Positions 35,847 to 44,662 of a stretch of 64,000 nucleotides of DNA are shown one piece after another (within the stretch, counting starts at the first letter, position 1; each line of letters begins with the position of its first letter). This DNA comes from Flavonifractor sp. An100 (GTDB taxonomy: Bacteria; Bacillota; Clostridia; Oscillospirales; Oscillospiraceae). The notes beneath the pieces were generated by a model. The model had not been told where the DNA came from. It saw only the letters and a list, made by a program, of their open reading frames with translations, and did not search any database. Made by a program: the position numbers and the translations under genes. The stretch lies in assembly GCF_002161175.1 (NCBI RefSeq), contig NZ_NFMA01000002.1:1-64000 (forward strand), in the 5' to 3' direction.

Positions 35847-36710
35847 TTACCTGCCCTCCGCCTGACGCAGCGCCTTAGACAAAAGGGCGAATTGGGAGAT
35901 GGAAAGCCGCTCTCCGCGGATGGTCTCGGGGAAGCCACAGCTGGTGACGACCTGGGTCAGAGCTTCTTTGGAAAGGGGAGTATGCAGGGCGGCGCTCAAG
36001 CTGTTGACCAAGGTTTTGCGCCGCTGGGCGAAGGCAGCCTTCACCACCTGGAAAAAGTGGTCCGGGTCGTCCACCTCCTGGGGGGCGGGCCGGGGTGTGA
36101 GGCGGAGCACCGAGGAAGTCACCTTGGGGGCGGGAATGAAGCAGTCCGGGGGAACGTCGAAGAGAAGCTCGGTCTGGGCGTGGTACTGGCAGTAGAGAGA
36201 AAAGGCTCCGTAGTCTCCCTCACCGGGGGCGGCGCAGATGCGGCGGGCCACCTCCCGCTGGATCATCACCGTAATGCGGGCAAAGCATCCCGCCTCCAGA
36301 AAGGCGGTGAGAACGGGGGTAGTAATGTTGTAGGGGAGGTTGGCGCAGGCGATGGGGGTCAGGCCGGGGAATTTTTCCTGGACCAGAGTGGGCAGGTCCA
36401 GCTTTAAAATGTCCCCGGGTAGAATTTCCACGTTGTCCCGTCCCTCCAGGGTTTCCGCCAATATGGGCAGCAGGGAACGGTCCAGCTCCACACTTACCAC
36501 CCGTCCAGCCCGGTCAGAAAGCTCCCGAGTGAGGGGACCGATGCCGGGCCCAACCTCCAGCACACCGGTATCAGGACCGGCACCCGAGGCCTGGGCGATG
36601 TCCCGGGGGACCCAGTCCTGGATAAGAAAATTCTGTCCCATGGACTTGGAAAAACGAAAGCCGTGCCGGGCCAGCAGAGCCTTTATCTGGTTGATATCAC
36701 ATACATCCAT
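35847..36710 (-). CDS. rsmA: 16S rRNA (adenine 1518/1519-N6)-dimethyltransferase
   Basis: A 287-residue KsgA/RsmA enzyme: FSKSMGQNFLIQDW, SAM motif VLEVGPGIGPLTRELSDRA, GDILKLDLP, and the catalytic ANLPYNITTPVLTAFLE (NLPY motif). It dimethylates two adjacent adenosines near the 3' end of 16S rRNA during small-subunit assembly. Start ATG 36710 has GAGGATCC upstream. The C-terminal ~70 residues form the usual helical domain. Confidence 0.96.
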   Translation of the reverse strand: MDVCDINQIKALLARHGFRFSKSMGQNFLIQDWVPRDIAQASGAGPDTGVLEVGPGIGPLTRELSDRAGRVVSVELDRSLLPILAETLEGRDNVEILPGDILKLDLPTLVQEKFPGLTPIACANLPYNITTPVLTAFLEAGCFARITVMIQREVARRICAAPGEGDYGAFSLYCQYHAQTELLFDVPPDCFIPAPKVTSSVLRLTPRPAPQEVDDPDHFFQVVKAAFAQRRKTLVNSLSAALHTPLSKEALTQVVTSCGFPETIRGERLSISQFALLSKALRQAEGR

Positions 36711-36845
36711 GGCGGATCCTCCATTTTATCATCCTATCCCATACACTATAAAGGAAAGAAAAAGGAACGTCAAGAAGGGGACAGGGAGAAAACTCCCTGC
36801 GGCGATCCAACCGTTCCTCCAGGCGATCTGAATAGCTGGAAAAAT

Positions 36846-36874
36846 GCGGCGCCGCTCCTTACGAGCGGCGCCGC
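36846..36874 (-). terminator. Terminator of the two-component operon
   Basis: A perfect 12-bp stem (36846-36857 with 36863-36874) followed on the minus strand by ATTTTTCC, 20 bases after the sensor kinase stop. Confidence 0.85.
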
Positions 36875-36894
36875 CATGATGCATGGATGAACGG

Positions 36895-38925
36895 TCAGTT
36901 GGCCTGGGGAAGTGTGACAGAGGCTTTGAACAGGTCGCCATCCACGGTCAGCTCAAAGGTACCTCCCTGCAGCTCGGTCAGGCTGCGGGCAATGGACAGT
37001 CCCAGACCGGAGCCCTCAGTGGTCCGGGATTCGTCGCCCCGGACAAAGCGCTCCATCAGCCGCTCCGGCGGGATATTCAGGGCTTCTCGGGAGATATTTT
37101 TCACCGACAAGGTCACCTGACCGCGCCCGCGCACCAGGTCCAAATACACCCGGGTGCCCTCCATGGCGTATTTGGCGCAGTTGGACAGCAGATTGTCAAT
37201 GACCCGCCAGAGGTGACGGCCATCTGCATAGACCCAGGTTTCCCCTTCGGGAATGGTGGATACGACGGAGAGATGCCGTTCCTCCAGCTTTTCCGTCCAC
37301 TCGCCCAAGGCCTGGTCAATAAGTTGGGCCATGCCAATCTTCTCCCGGTTGACACTCAGTACGCCGGTGGACGCTTTGCTGGCTTCCACCAGATCCTCCG
37401 TCAGCTTTTTCAGCCGCTGGGACTTGCGGTCCAGCACTTCAATGTATTCCTGGGCCTTTGGGTCGGTCTGCTGAGTGGTTTTCAGAAGGTTGACATAATT
37501 TATAATGGAGGTGAGAGGTGTCTTCAGGTCATGGGATACGTTGGTGATCAGCTCAGCCTTAAAGCGCTCGCTCTTCATTTTTTCATTCACCGCTCCCGCC
37601 AGGCCGTCAGAGATGTTATTGATGTCTTCCCCCAGGGCCCGGAGATCATGGGGCATGCGGGAGGTGTCGATCTGGTGGTTGAGGTTCCCTGCGGCAATGG
37701 CCTGGCTGCCCTGACGCAGGCGGCTTAAGCACACGGTCCAGCGGCACAGGGCCAGCAGGACCAAAATGTTGAGAATCGCATGGGGAATGGGATTATAAAA
37801 GCCGAAGAGGGAGGGAAACAGAGCCTTAATGAGCAGATAACCCAAAAAGGCCACAGCTGTGCGCCAGGACAAAGGCAGGTAGAGGAAAAAATCTCGCAAA
37901 GCCCGCCAAATCCAGCTGAATATCACACACAGCAAGGTAGTTTTTGCCAGAGAATGAGCTTTCAGGCGAACGGTGATGGTGCGCAGGAACAAGACCAGTA
38001 TCAAGGATAACAGGCATACCAAGACGGCAGCGGCGGCGAAGAACAGCCACAGGTCTGAATTTTGCATGGGGTAGAAGTTATAAAGATAGATCGAGAAATA
38101 GTCGGCCAACAACGTAGCACCATAAAGGAGCAGGGCTACTAGACAGGCAATGATGAGAAAATAGGCCTCCGAAATGATGCGGTCCTGCCAGGACAAAATA
38201 ACCCCATCATGCCCGGCCTTGTGACCGGAGCTCCACAGGAAAAACAGCAAGGCGATGATCCATACGCCCAAAGAAACAGCGGATAAAGTGATGTAGATGG
38301 GGAAGTTTTTCTCAGCGCTGGTGTATTCATTGGCAAGCAGGGAAAATTCATCTAATATGGACAAATCCACATTCCGGTCGATCCCACATTCAATGACCAC
38401 TGGCGGAAGAGAGGAAACGTCAGTTATATCCTCGGGGTAAACAGAAATGGTAGTGTCGGTGCTGTAGTCCTCATACACCATAACACTGTGGGAGAGGGTG
38501 GATTCGCCGGGGGTAAAGGAGGCGTAATAGACGGTAGGGACCACCTGGTTTAGTTCCGTACCATCCGGGAGATTAGAGGCAAGGACAGCAGAGCCGTCAG
38601 AGGAACGTACCTGATAGCGGAACCAAGTGGACTGGCTGTCCAAAGTCTGTTTCAGCTGGTCCAAACTGTCCTGTAATTGGCGGCGGTCCATGTAGCTCAG
38701 ATCAGGGTCTTCCAAATCTTGGGTCAGGGAAAAGTAGGATACCACCTGATACTGCCGCTGCTCCAAAAAAGTTTGAAAATAGGTGGTATATTGCCAGGCG
38801 CTGCTGTTAACCATGGGCAGCAGGATGAAGGTCCTGCAGGCGAACAGACCGCTGCAAAAGGCAGAAATGAGCAAAAGCAGGACAGCCACAGACTTGCCAA
38901 CCAGGCTCTCTTGCAGCTTTCCCAT
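36895..38925 (-). CDS. Multi-pass sensor histidine kinase
   Basis: A 676-residue kinase. A membrane segment (~13-31) is followed by an outer sensor region (~32-205), then five or more membrane segments (~210-420), a linker, the phosphoacceptor helix LITNVSHDLKTPLTSIINYV (His ~463), and an ATPase domain with NLLSNCAKYAMEGTRVYLDL, and GSGLGLSIARSLTEL. It is encoded directly after its response regulator; the stop TGA and start ATG share one base (TGATG), so they are translated together. The stimulus cannot be told from sequence. The multi-pass input region is unusual next to VanS-like kinases but common in Clostridia. Confidence 0.93.
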   Translation of the reverse strand: MGKLQESLVGKSVAVLLLLISAFCSGLFACRTFILLPMVNSSAWQYTTYFQTFLEQRQYQVVSYFSLTQDLEDPDLSYMDRRQLQDSLDQLKQTLDSQSTWFRYQVRSSDGSAVLASNLPDGTELNQVVPTVYYASFTPGESTLSHSVMVYEDYSTDTTISVYPEDITDVSSLPPVVIECGIDRNVDLSILDEFSLLANEYTSAEKNFPIYITLSAVSLGVWIIALLFFLWSSGHKAGHDGVILSWQDRIISEAYFLIIACLVALLLYGATLLADYFSIYLYNFYPMQNSDLWLFFAAAAVLVCLLSLILVLFLRTITVRLKAHSLAKTTLLCVIFSWIWRALRDFFLYLPLSWRTAVAFLGYLLIKALFPSLFGFYNPIPHAILNILVLLALCRWTVCLSRLRQGSQAIAAGNLNHQIDTSRMPHDLRALGEDINNISDGLAGAVNEKMKSERFKAELITNVSHDLKTPLTSIINYVNLLKTTQQTDPKAQEYIEVLDRKSQRLKKLTEDLVEASKASTGVLSVNREKIGMAQLIDQALGEWTEKLEERHLSVVSTIPEGETWVYADGRHLWRVIDNLLSNCAKYAMEGTRVYLDLVRGRGQVTLSVKNISREALNIPPERLMERFVRGDESRTTEGSGLGLSIARSLTELQGGTFELTVDGDLFKASVTLPQAN

Positions 38926-39620
38926 CAGTTGGCCCCCTTTTCGATTTTATAGCCCAGTCCCCAGACTACCTTGAGGTAGCGGGGGTCGGCGGGGTTGATC
39001 TCAATTTTCTCCCGGAGGTGACGGATGTGGACGGCCACCGTGTTTTCTGAGCCGTAGGCCGGGTCATTCCAGACCTGTTCGTAGATCTGCGAAGAGGAAA
39101 AGACCTGGCCGGGATGGGAGAGAAGCAGTTTAAGGATGTTGTATTCAATGGGGGTGAGTGCCACCGGCTCACCGTCTACCGTTACCTGTTTGGCTCCGTC
39201 GTCCATAGAAATGGGCCCCACAGAAATGAGACCGGGACCCTTGTCCGCTCCTCCCAGCGTGGTGTAGCGGCGCAGCTGGGACTTGACGCGGGCAATCACC
39301 TCCAGGGGGTTGAAGGGCTTGGTAATATAGTCGTCCGCGCCGATGTTCAGACCGAGGATTTTATCCGCGTCCTCACTTTTGGCGGTGAGCAGAATAATGG
39401 GCACATTGCTTCCTTCCCGGAGCTTGGCTGTGGTGCGGATGCCATCCAGCTCCGGCATCATAATATCCATCAGAATCAGGTGAATGTTGTTTTGCTCCAC
39501 GGCTTTCAGAGCTTCTTTGCCGTTATACGCTTTTACCGTCTGGTAGCCCTCGCTGGACAAATAGATATCCAATGCAGAGACGATATCCCGATCGTCATCG
39601 CAGATCAAAATATTGTACAT
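38925..39620 (-). CDS. OmpR/PhoB-family response regulator
   Basis: A 231-residue regulator: receiver domain (~1-118) with ILICDDDRDIVSALDIYL, phosphoacceptor Asp in HLILMDIMMPELDG, and the Lys in DDYITKPFNPLEVIARV; then a winged-helix output domain (LTPIEYNILKLLLSHPGQVF, VHIRHLREKIEINPADPRYL). It heads the operon and is followed by its sensor kinase. Start ATG 39620 with GGGAGG upstream. Confidence 0.95.
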   Translation of the reverse strand: MYNILICDDDRDIVSALDIYLSSEGYQTVKAYNGKEALKAVEQNNIHLILMDIMMPELDGIRTTAKLREGSNVPIILLTAKSEDADKILGLNIGADDYITKPFNPLEVIARVKSQLRRYTTLGGADKGPGLISVGPISMDDGAKQVTVDGEPVALTPIEYNILKLLLSHPGQVFSSSQIYEQVWNDPAYGSENTVAVHIRHLREKIEINPADPRYLKVVWGLGYKIEKGAN

Positions 39621-39654
39621 GGTGTTCCGACCTCCCTTGTTCAGTCACAACACT

Positions 39655-39682
39655 AGGATAGCATAGACTGATTAAGTTGCAA
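39655..39682 (-). promoter_or_regulatory. Promoter of the two-component operon
   Basis: On the minus strand TTGCAA (39682-39677) and TATCCT (39660-39655), 16 apart, ~35 bases before the regulator start. Confidence 0.55.
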
Positions 39683-39734
39683 GAGAGAAATTTTTAAAAT
39701 ATATTTAAGGATTTCAAGGCAGAGGAACAAATAA

Positions 39735-39768
39735 GCCTCCAGTCCGCGGCAAGCCGCGAGCCGGAGGC
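39735..39768 (-). terminator. Terminator of the 40-residue ORF
   Basis: An interrupted stem GCCTCC...GGAGGC enclosing CCGCGG/CCGCG (39735-39768), followed on the minus strand by TTATTTGTT. Confidence 0.6.
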
Positions 39769-39799
39769 AAAGGAAGGGAAGAGACGAGAGGAGATCGGG

Positions 39800-39922
39800 T
39801 CAGCGGGCCTCGGGAGACTGACTGCTCTTCTGGCCCTTCTGGCGGTTGGGAGACTGAGGCTTTTGGATCTGGCTGTCCTGGGCGGACGGCTTGCTCTGAG
39901 GATTACGATGATTGGGCTGCAT
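39800..39922 (-). CDS. Small basic Gln/Ser/Pro-rich protein, 40 residues
   Basis: ATG 39922 is preceded by AAAAGGAGGT at good spacing, and a terminator follows, so this looks like a real gene. The product starts MQPNHRNPQSKPSAQD and ends QKSSQSPEAR: low complexity, rich in Gln, Ser, Pro, Lys, no cysteines and no hydrophobic segment. Short disordered basic proteins like this occur in spore formers, but I cannot assign a family. This and the neighbouring hairpins account for the 420-base gap between the regulator and 40041. Confidence 0.6.
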   Translation of the reverse strand: MQPNHRNPQSKPSAQDSQIQKPQSPNRQKGQKSSQSPEAR

Positions 39923-40006
39923 GGTCAATGACCTCCTTTTATCATTGGGATACGATGGTAGTTTGAGAAAAAAACGGGAAACTATGCATCACAAAATAAA
40001 AAAATA

Positions 40007-40035
40007 AAACAGCCTGCTTTTTGAGCAGGCTGTTT
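40007..40035. terminator. Terminator of the cysteine-rich small protein gene
   Basis: An 11-bp stem (40007-40017 with 40025-40035) with T-runs on both strands. It follows the gene at 40041-40271 on the minus strand. Confidence 0.8.
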
Positions 40036-40040
40036 TTTCG

Positions 40041-40271
40041 TCAGCAGCAGCCGATGCGCCAAATGCGGCTGGCAGAAACCTGGGGCGGGAGACTCATAGT
40101 CATGGCTCCGCTGTATTCGATGCAGACAAGCTCCCCTGCAGAGAAGCAGCAGGCCTGATCGGTATGCACCATAACCTGCTGGCAGGTGGAGCAGTCGCAG
40201 ACGAGCATCCGGTCACCGCATTCCTGGCAAATGACACGGGCTTTCATCTGTTCCATTCTGGCAGTTTCCAA
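40041..40271 (-). CDS. Small cysteine-rich protein, zinc-ribbon-like
   Basis: A 76-residue product from TTG 40271, which has AAAGGAGG 8 bases upstream; the longer frame to 40301 has no such site. ICQECGDRMLVCDCSTCQ has closely spaced CxxC/CxC pairs suited to metal binding, and CC pairs recur at QACCF and the very end (IGCC). No named family recognised. It lies downstream of two tRNA genes but is separated from them by a terminator. Confidence 0.65.
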   Translation of the reverse strand: METARMEQMKARVICQECGDRMLVCDCSTCQQVMVHTDQACCFSAGELVCIEYSGAMTMSLPPQVSASRIWRIGCC

Positions 40272-40396
40272 GGGTTGAACCTCCTTTACAAGATACTGCA
40301 AGCCATAGTATGCCCCATGGAAATCTAAGGTGCATGGGGCAAGAGCTTCCTGGGGAGGTGGTATCCAAGAGCCAATTTCCGTTGGAAAATAAAAAA

Positions 40397-40426
40397 CGTG
40401 GCCGCAAAGTTCACTTTGCGGCCACG
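40397..40426 (-). terminator. Terminator after the tRNA-Ser genes
   Basis: A perfect 13-bp stem (40397-40409 with 40414-40426), followed on the minus strand by TTTTTTATTTT. It directly abuts the encoded CCA end of tRNA-Ser(GCU). Confidence 0.9.
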
Positions 40427-40518
40427 TGGCGCAGAAGGGGGGATTCGAACCCCCGCACGGTTTTACCCGCCTACTCCCTTAGCAGGGGAGCCCCTTATAG
40501 CCACTTGGGTACTTCTGC
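40427..40518 (-). tRNA. tRNA-Ser (GCU)
   Basis: A 92-base class II tRNA. Acceptor stem GCAGAAG/CTTCTGC, anticodon arm CTCCC-CTGCTAA-GGGAG with anticodon GCT, a long variable arm, the TTCGAAT T-loop, and an encoded CCA. It follows tRNA-Ser(UGA) on the same strand. Confidence 0.95.
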
Positions 40519-40564
40519 ATGGCGATAAGCATTTCGGGTGGATTCTATTGTTTGGGATGAAAAG

Positions 40565-40651
40565 TGGCGGAGAGAGTGGGATTCGAACCCACGGCTCTTG
40601 CGAGTCACCGGTTTTCAAGACCGGCTCCTTAAACCACTCGGACATCTCTCC
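40565..40651 (-). tRNA. tRNA-Ser (UGA)
   Basis: An 87-base class II tRNA. Acceptor stem GGAGAGA/TCTCTCC, anticodon loop CTTGAAA with anticodon TGA between CCGGT and ACCGG, long variable arm, TTCGAAT T-loop and encoded CCA. Confidence 0.95.
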
Positions 40652-40745
40652 TCATCTTTTCCAATCAGAGGCGAAAACTATCCTAGCACATTTTTTCATT
40701 CTTGTCAATAGAAGGTTTTCGGGAAAGAGAAAATTGTGTCCACTC

Positions 40746-41025
40746 TTGACAAGTCAAAAAAAGATGATAAAATATCAGAGCAAACTGTGTTGATGGAGTT
40801 AAGTATAGTCACCCGCAGCAAGCGAGAGGGGATGGTGGAAGCCCTCAGCGGACACTGGCTATGCGTGCCACTTCGGAGCGGACCGCGAGGAGCGGGACGG
40901 CCCATCCCCGTTACCGGATGGTTTGAGAGGACAAGGTAGTCTGCCGAATGGTGGAAGGCACTTGTCAATCAGGGTGGTACCGTGGATTCTGTCCGCCCCT
41001 GACGTGAGTCAGGGGCGGTTTTTGT
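40746..41025 (+). promoter_or_regulatory. T-box leader, alanine-type, with promoter
   Basis: TTGACA (40746-40751) and TAAAAT (40768-40773), 16 apart, start the transcript. The stem I AG bulge and distal loop region GCGAGAGGGGATGGTGGAA (~40820-40838) are T-box hallmarks. The specifier is likely GCC (40867-40869, Ala) in GTGCCACTTCGGAGCG. The T-box sequence AGGGTGGTACCGTGG is at 40971-40985, and the terminator stem 40993-41002/41009-41018 is followed by TTTTTG. Uncharged tRNA-Ala would favour read-through into the lipoprotein and alaS. Confidence 0.88.
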
Positions 41026-41051
41026 TTAGAAATGGTGGTGAAAAGAGAACG

Positions 41052-41483
41052 ATGAAACGAAAAGCGTGCCAAATCACGGCCTTGATGCTGGTCCTCCTTT
41101 GTGCGCTGATGCTGACTGGCTGCAAAAGCGAGCCTTTGCCGGAGGGAATGGATGAAAACACCCTTCTTCAGCAGGCGGAGCAGATTCGGGAGGATCTGAC
41201 AGCGGGAGAGTATCAGCAGGTTGTGGATGCGTTCCGAACTGATATGAAGGAACAGTTCGGGGTAACCGTCCAAATGGTGGAAGAGGTCATGGCCACGGTG
41301 TCGGAAGCTGGGTCCTATGTGCGTACCACAGATACTGCTACTGCCGGAGGGAAAGATGAGAATTTTGATGAACCTTACGGTTTAGCGATTCTCTACTGTA
41401 AGCACGAGAAGAAGGATGTAATTTACGAATTTTCCTTTGACACCAGTTTCGAGCTGATTGGGTTGTCCGTCCGTCTGCGTTGA
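41052..41483 (+). CDS. DUF3887-like lipoprotein
   Basis: A 143-residue secreted lipoprotein: signal peptide MKRKACQITALMLVLLCALM with lipobox LTGC (lipidated Cys ~23), then a small domain with LLQQAEQIREDLTAGEYQQV that fits DUF3887 proteins (SnoaL-like cores). Start ATG 41052 follows a GGTGGTGAAAAG region. It is placed directly after the T-box leader and ~80 bases before alaS, so it should be co-transcribed with alaS under tRNA-Ala control. Why a lipoprotein sits there is unknown. Confidence 0.8.
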   Translation: MKRKACQITALMLVLLCALMLTGCKSEPLPEGMDENTLLQQAEQIREDLTAGEYQQVVDAFRTDMKEQFGVTVQMVEEVMATVSEAGSYVRTTDTATAGGKDENFDEPYGLAILYCKHEKKDVIYEFSFDTSFELIGLSVRLR

Positions 41484-41565
41484 TGTACTTGTCCAAATGG
41501 AAGATGCAAACGTCCAAATTCCTCAAAAAACATATAATTTTTAAAGATAAATGGAGGTAGTACCC

Positions 41566-44238
41566 ATGCGTGATCCCAAGCCCTTTGGCTTAAATGAACT
41601 GCGTGAGATGTTCCTGTCCTTTTTTGAGACGAAGGAGCATCTGCGCCTGCCCAGCTTTTCCCTGATTCCCCAGAATGACGCCTCCCTGCTGCTCATCAAC
41701 AGCGGTATGGCGCCCATGAAGCCCTGGTTCACCGGGGAGCAGGAGCCTCCCCGCCACCGGGTGTGCACCTGCCAGAAGTGCATCCGTACCGGTGACATTG
41801 AGAACATCGGCAAGACCGCCCGCCACGGCACCTATTTTGAGATGCTGGGCAACTTCTCCTTTGGCGATTACTTTAAGAAGGACGCCATCCACTGGGCCTG
41901 GGAGTTTTTGACCAGCCCGGAGTGGGTGGGCCTGGATCCAGACCGCTTATATCCCTCCGTGTTCGCCGGCAACGAGACCACTCCCGCCGACGACGAGGCC
42001 TTCCGCATCTGGAATGAGGAAATCGGTATTCCTGCCGACCGGATCTTTAAGTTCGGTAAGGAGGACAACTTCTGGGAGCACGGCTCCGGTCCCTGCGGCC
42101 CCTGTTCTGAGATCTACTACGACCGGGGTGAGCAGTGGGGCTGCGGCAAGCCCGGGTGCACGGTAGGCTGCGACTGCGACCGGTATATCGAGGTTTGGAA
42201 CGTGGTGTTCTCCCAGTTTGACAACGACGGTGAGGGCCATTATACCGAGCTGAAGCAGAAGAACATTGACACCGGTATGGGCCTGGAGCGTCTGGCTTGT
42301 GTGTGCCAGGGTGTCCCCTCCCTCTTTGACGTGGACACCGTGATGAACATCACCCATAAAGTCTCTGAGATCACCGGCGCCCATTACGGCGAGAGCCATG
42401 CCAAGGATGTCTCCCTCCGTGTGATCACCGACCATATCCGTTCCGCAACCTTTATGATCTGCGACGGTGTGCTTCCCTCCAATGAGGGACGGGGCTATGT
42501 TCTGCGCCGTCTGCTCCGCCGGGCTGCCCGCCACGGCAAGCTCCTGGGCGTGAACGATCCCTTCCTCTATCAGGTGTGTGACACTGTGGTCCACGAGAAT
42601 GAGGGCCATTACCCCGAGCTGCGGGAGCGCCAGGACTATATTACCAAGGTCATCCGGGTGGAGGAGGAAAACTTCGCCAAGACCATCGACGGCGGCCTGA
42701 AGATTTTCAACGACATGCTCCAGGAGCACAAGGCCAAGGGGGAGAAGACCTTCTCCGGTGCCGATGCCTTTAAGCTCTATGACACCTACGGCTTCCCTGT
42801 GGACCTGACCATCGAGATGGTAGAGGAGCAGGGAATGAAGCTGGACGAGGAGGCCTTCCACCAGCAGATGGAGGAGCAGCGCCAGCGTGCCCGGAAGGCC
42901 CGGGAGGCCCTGGGTGATCTGGGCTGGGCCGGCGTGGAGTTCGGCAAGGACGTGCCCGAGACCGAGTTCGTGGGCTACGAGAACACTTCCATCGCTGACG
43001 CCAAGGTTGTTGCCCTGGTGGTGGAGAATGAGCAGGCCGAGGAGCTGATGCCCGGCGTGGAGGGTATCGTGGTGCTGGATAAGACCCCCTTCTATGCCGA
43101 GATGGGCGGTCAGGTGGCCGACCATGGAACGATCTCCGGAAATGGCGTTACCTTCCAGGTCACCGATGTGCAGAAAAATAAGGGCGGCAAGTATATGCAC
43201 TACGGCAAGGTGACCCAGGGTGTTCTCAAGTTGGGTGACAGCGTCTCCGCCCAGATCGACGTGTCCCGCCGCAAGGCTATCATGCGCGCCCACTCCGCCA
43301 CCCACCTGCTGGATAAGGCCCTGCGCACCGTGTTGGGAGACCATGTCCACCAGGCTGGTTCCCTGGTGGAGCCTGACCGGCTTCGCTTTGACTTCACTCA
43401 CTTCTCTGCCATGACTACAGAGGAGCTGTCCAAGGTGTCTGCCTTGGTCAATGAGGCGGTGCTGGAGGGTTATGACATCCACACCGATGTGCTGCCCATT
43501 GAGGAGGCCAAGAAGCGGGGTGCCATCGCCCTGTTTGGCGAGAAGTACGGCGACACCGTCCGGGTGGTGGACATGGGGGAGGGTTACTCCGTAGAGTTCT
43601 GCGGCGGCACTCACCTGGACAACACCGCGAAAGTGGGCGTGTTCCATATCTCCAGCGAGTTCTCTGTGGCCAGCGGCGTGCGCCGTATTGAGGCTACCAC
43701 TGGCAAGGCCTCTCTGGATGTGATGAACCGCAACCAGGAACTGCTGTTCCAGGCGGCTGCTGCCCTGAAGGCCAAGCCCGGCGAGCTGCGGGAGAAGGCG
43801 GAGCAGACCATGGCTGAGATGAAGGGCCTGCATCAGCTGGTGGAGAAGTTCAAGGCGAAGGAGTCTGCCGGCCAGGCCGACCGCTTCCTGGTAGGCGCCC
43901 GTCAGGTGGGCGAGCTGAGGGTACTCACCGCCACGGTGCCCGATGCCGATGGAAACAAGCTGCGCCAGATGGGTGATGTGCTCCGGGACAAGGCCCCCAA
44001 TGTGGTGGCTGTGCTGGCCAATGTGAACGGGGAAAAGATCACCTTCCTGGCCGTATGCGGCAAGGAGGCAGTGGCCAAGGGAATCAAGGCCGGTGAGATC
44101 ATCAAAAAGGTCACCGCCATCTGCGGAGGCAAGGGCGGAGGCAAGCCCGACAGCGCTATGGGCGGCGGCACTGATGTGCTGAAGCTGGACGACGCTCTGG
44201 CCTGTATCGATGATTTTGTGGCGGAGAATATCAAGTAA
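41566..44238 (+). CDS. alaS: Alanyl-tRNA synthetase
   Basis: An 890-residue class II synthetase. Motifs in order: catalytic core INSGMAPMKPWFTGEQEPP and RTGDIENIGKTARHGTYFEM, GSGPCGPCSEIYYDRG, TGMGLERL; tRNA recognition domain; editing domain with HSATHLLDKAL and the Cys/His site FCGGTHLDNT; and the C-terminal Gly-rich GGKGGGKPDSAMGGG. Start ATG 41566 has GGAGG 8 bases before it. The alanine T-box lies upstream across the lipoprotein gene. Confidence 0.97.
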   Translation: MRDPKPFGLNELREMFLSFFETKEHLRLPSFSLIPQNDASLLLINSGMAPMKPWFTGEQEPPRHRVCTCQKCIRTGDIENIGKTARHGTYFEMLGNFSFGDYFKKDAIHWAWEFLTSPEWVGLDPDRLYPSVFAGNETTPADDEAFRIWNEEIGIPADRIFKFGKEDNFWEHGSGPCGPCSEIYYDRGEQWGCGKPGCTVGCDCDRYIEVWNVVFSQFDNDGEGHYTELKQKNIDTGMGLERLACVCQGVPSLFDVDTVMNITHKVSEITGAHYGESHAKDVSLRVITDHIRSATFMICDGVLPSNEGRGYVLRRLLRRAARHGKLLGVNDPFLYQVCDTVVHENEGHYPELRERQDYITKVIRVEEENFAKTIDGGLKIFNDMLQEHKAKGEKTFSGADAFKLYDTYGFPVDLTIEMVEEQGMKLDEEAFHQQMEEQRQRARKAREALGDLGWAGVEFGKDVPETEFVGYENTSIADAKVVALVVENEQAEELMPGVEGIVVLDKTPFYAEMGGQVADHGTISGNGVTFQVTDVQKNKGGKYMHYGKVTQGVLKLGDSVSAQIDVSRRKAIMRAHSATHLLDKALRTVLGDHVHQAGSLVEPDRLRFDFTHFSAMTTEELSKVSALVNEAVLEGYDIHTDVLPIEEAKKRGAIALFGEKYGDTVRVVDMGEGYSVEFCGGTHLDNTAKVGVFHISSEFSVASGVRRIEATTGKASLDVMNRNQELLFQAAAALKAKPGELREKAEQTMAEMKGLHQLVEKFKAKESAGQADRFLVGARQVGELRVLTATVPDADGNKLRQMGDVLRDKAPNVVAVLANVNGEKITFLAVCGKEAVAKGIKAGEIIKKVTAICGGKGGGKPDSAMGGGTDVLKLDDALACIDDFVAENIK

Positions 44239-44277
44239 GCCACTGGGTGAAGAATGTCTATAGAAGGAGGACTTTCT

Positions 44278-44451
44278 ATGCTTCCTCAGGATCCGGTGAT
44301 TCTGCTCAGCTATGTCAATACCAAGCTGCGGGATTGCTATTCCAGTCTTGAAGACCTTTGTGGCGATCTCCGGGCCGATCAGGAGCAACTGGTTGAGAAG
44401 CTGGCCGGAATAGACTACCGGTATGATCCGGCCCGAAACCAATTTGTGTAA
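44278..44451 (+). CDS. DUF4250 family protein
   Basis: A 57-residue protein from ATG 44278 (AAGGAGG upstream): MLPQDPVILLSYVNTKLRD, then LEDLCGDLRADQEQLVEKL and IDYRYDPARNQFV, matching the whole DUF4250 family in length and sequence. Its function is unknown. It follows alaS by 39 bases and ends before a terminator, so it is likely the last gene of the T-box operon. Confidence 0.85.
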   Translation: MLPQDPVILLSYVNTKLRDCYSSLEDLCGDLRADQEQLVEKLAGIDYRYDPARNQFV

Positions 44452-44492
44452 TCCACAGGCTCCGTATTCGGATCGATCATTCCACTCTTGTA

Positions 44493-44527
44493 AGGGACGG
44501 CCCCAATTTCGGGGCCGTCCCTTTTTA
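44493..44527 (+). terminator. Terminator after the alaS operon
   Basis: A perfect 12-bp stem (44493-44504 with 44511-44522) followed by TTTTTAAG. Confidence 0.9.
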
Positions 44528-44662
44528 AGCTTGGAGCAGAGCCAACTGCTTTTGGATGTGCAGTCATCTATGGTGCACCAACCCGGCAGAAGCGATTGCC
44601 CATTGCAATTTTTTAGAAATGGGGTACAATGGTCTTACTCGACAAACAAAGGAGGTTTCCAA

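Noticed and set aside
41947-44442. An 831-codon open frame on the minus strand opposite alaS
   Set aside because: A complement shadow of strongly biased alaS codons; no domain, no start site, His/Leu/Gly-rich throughout.
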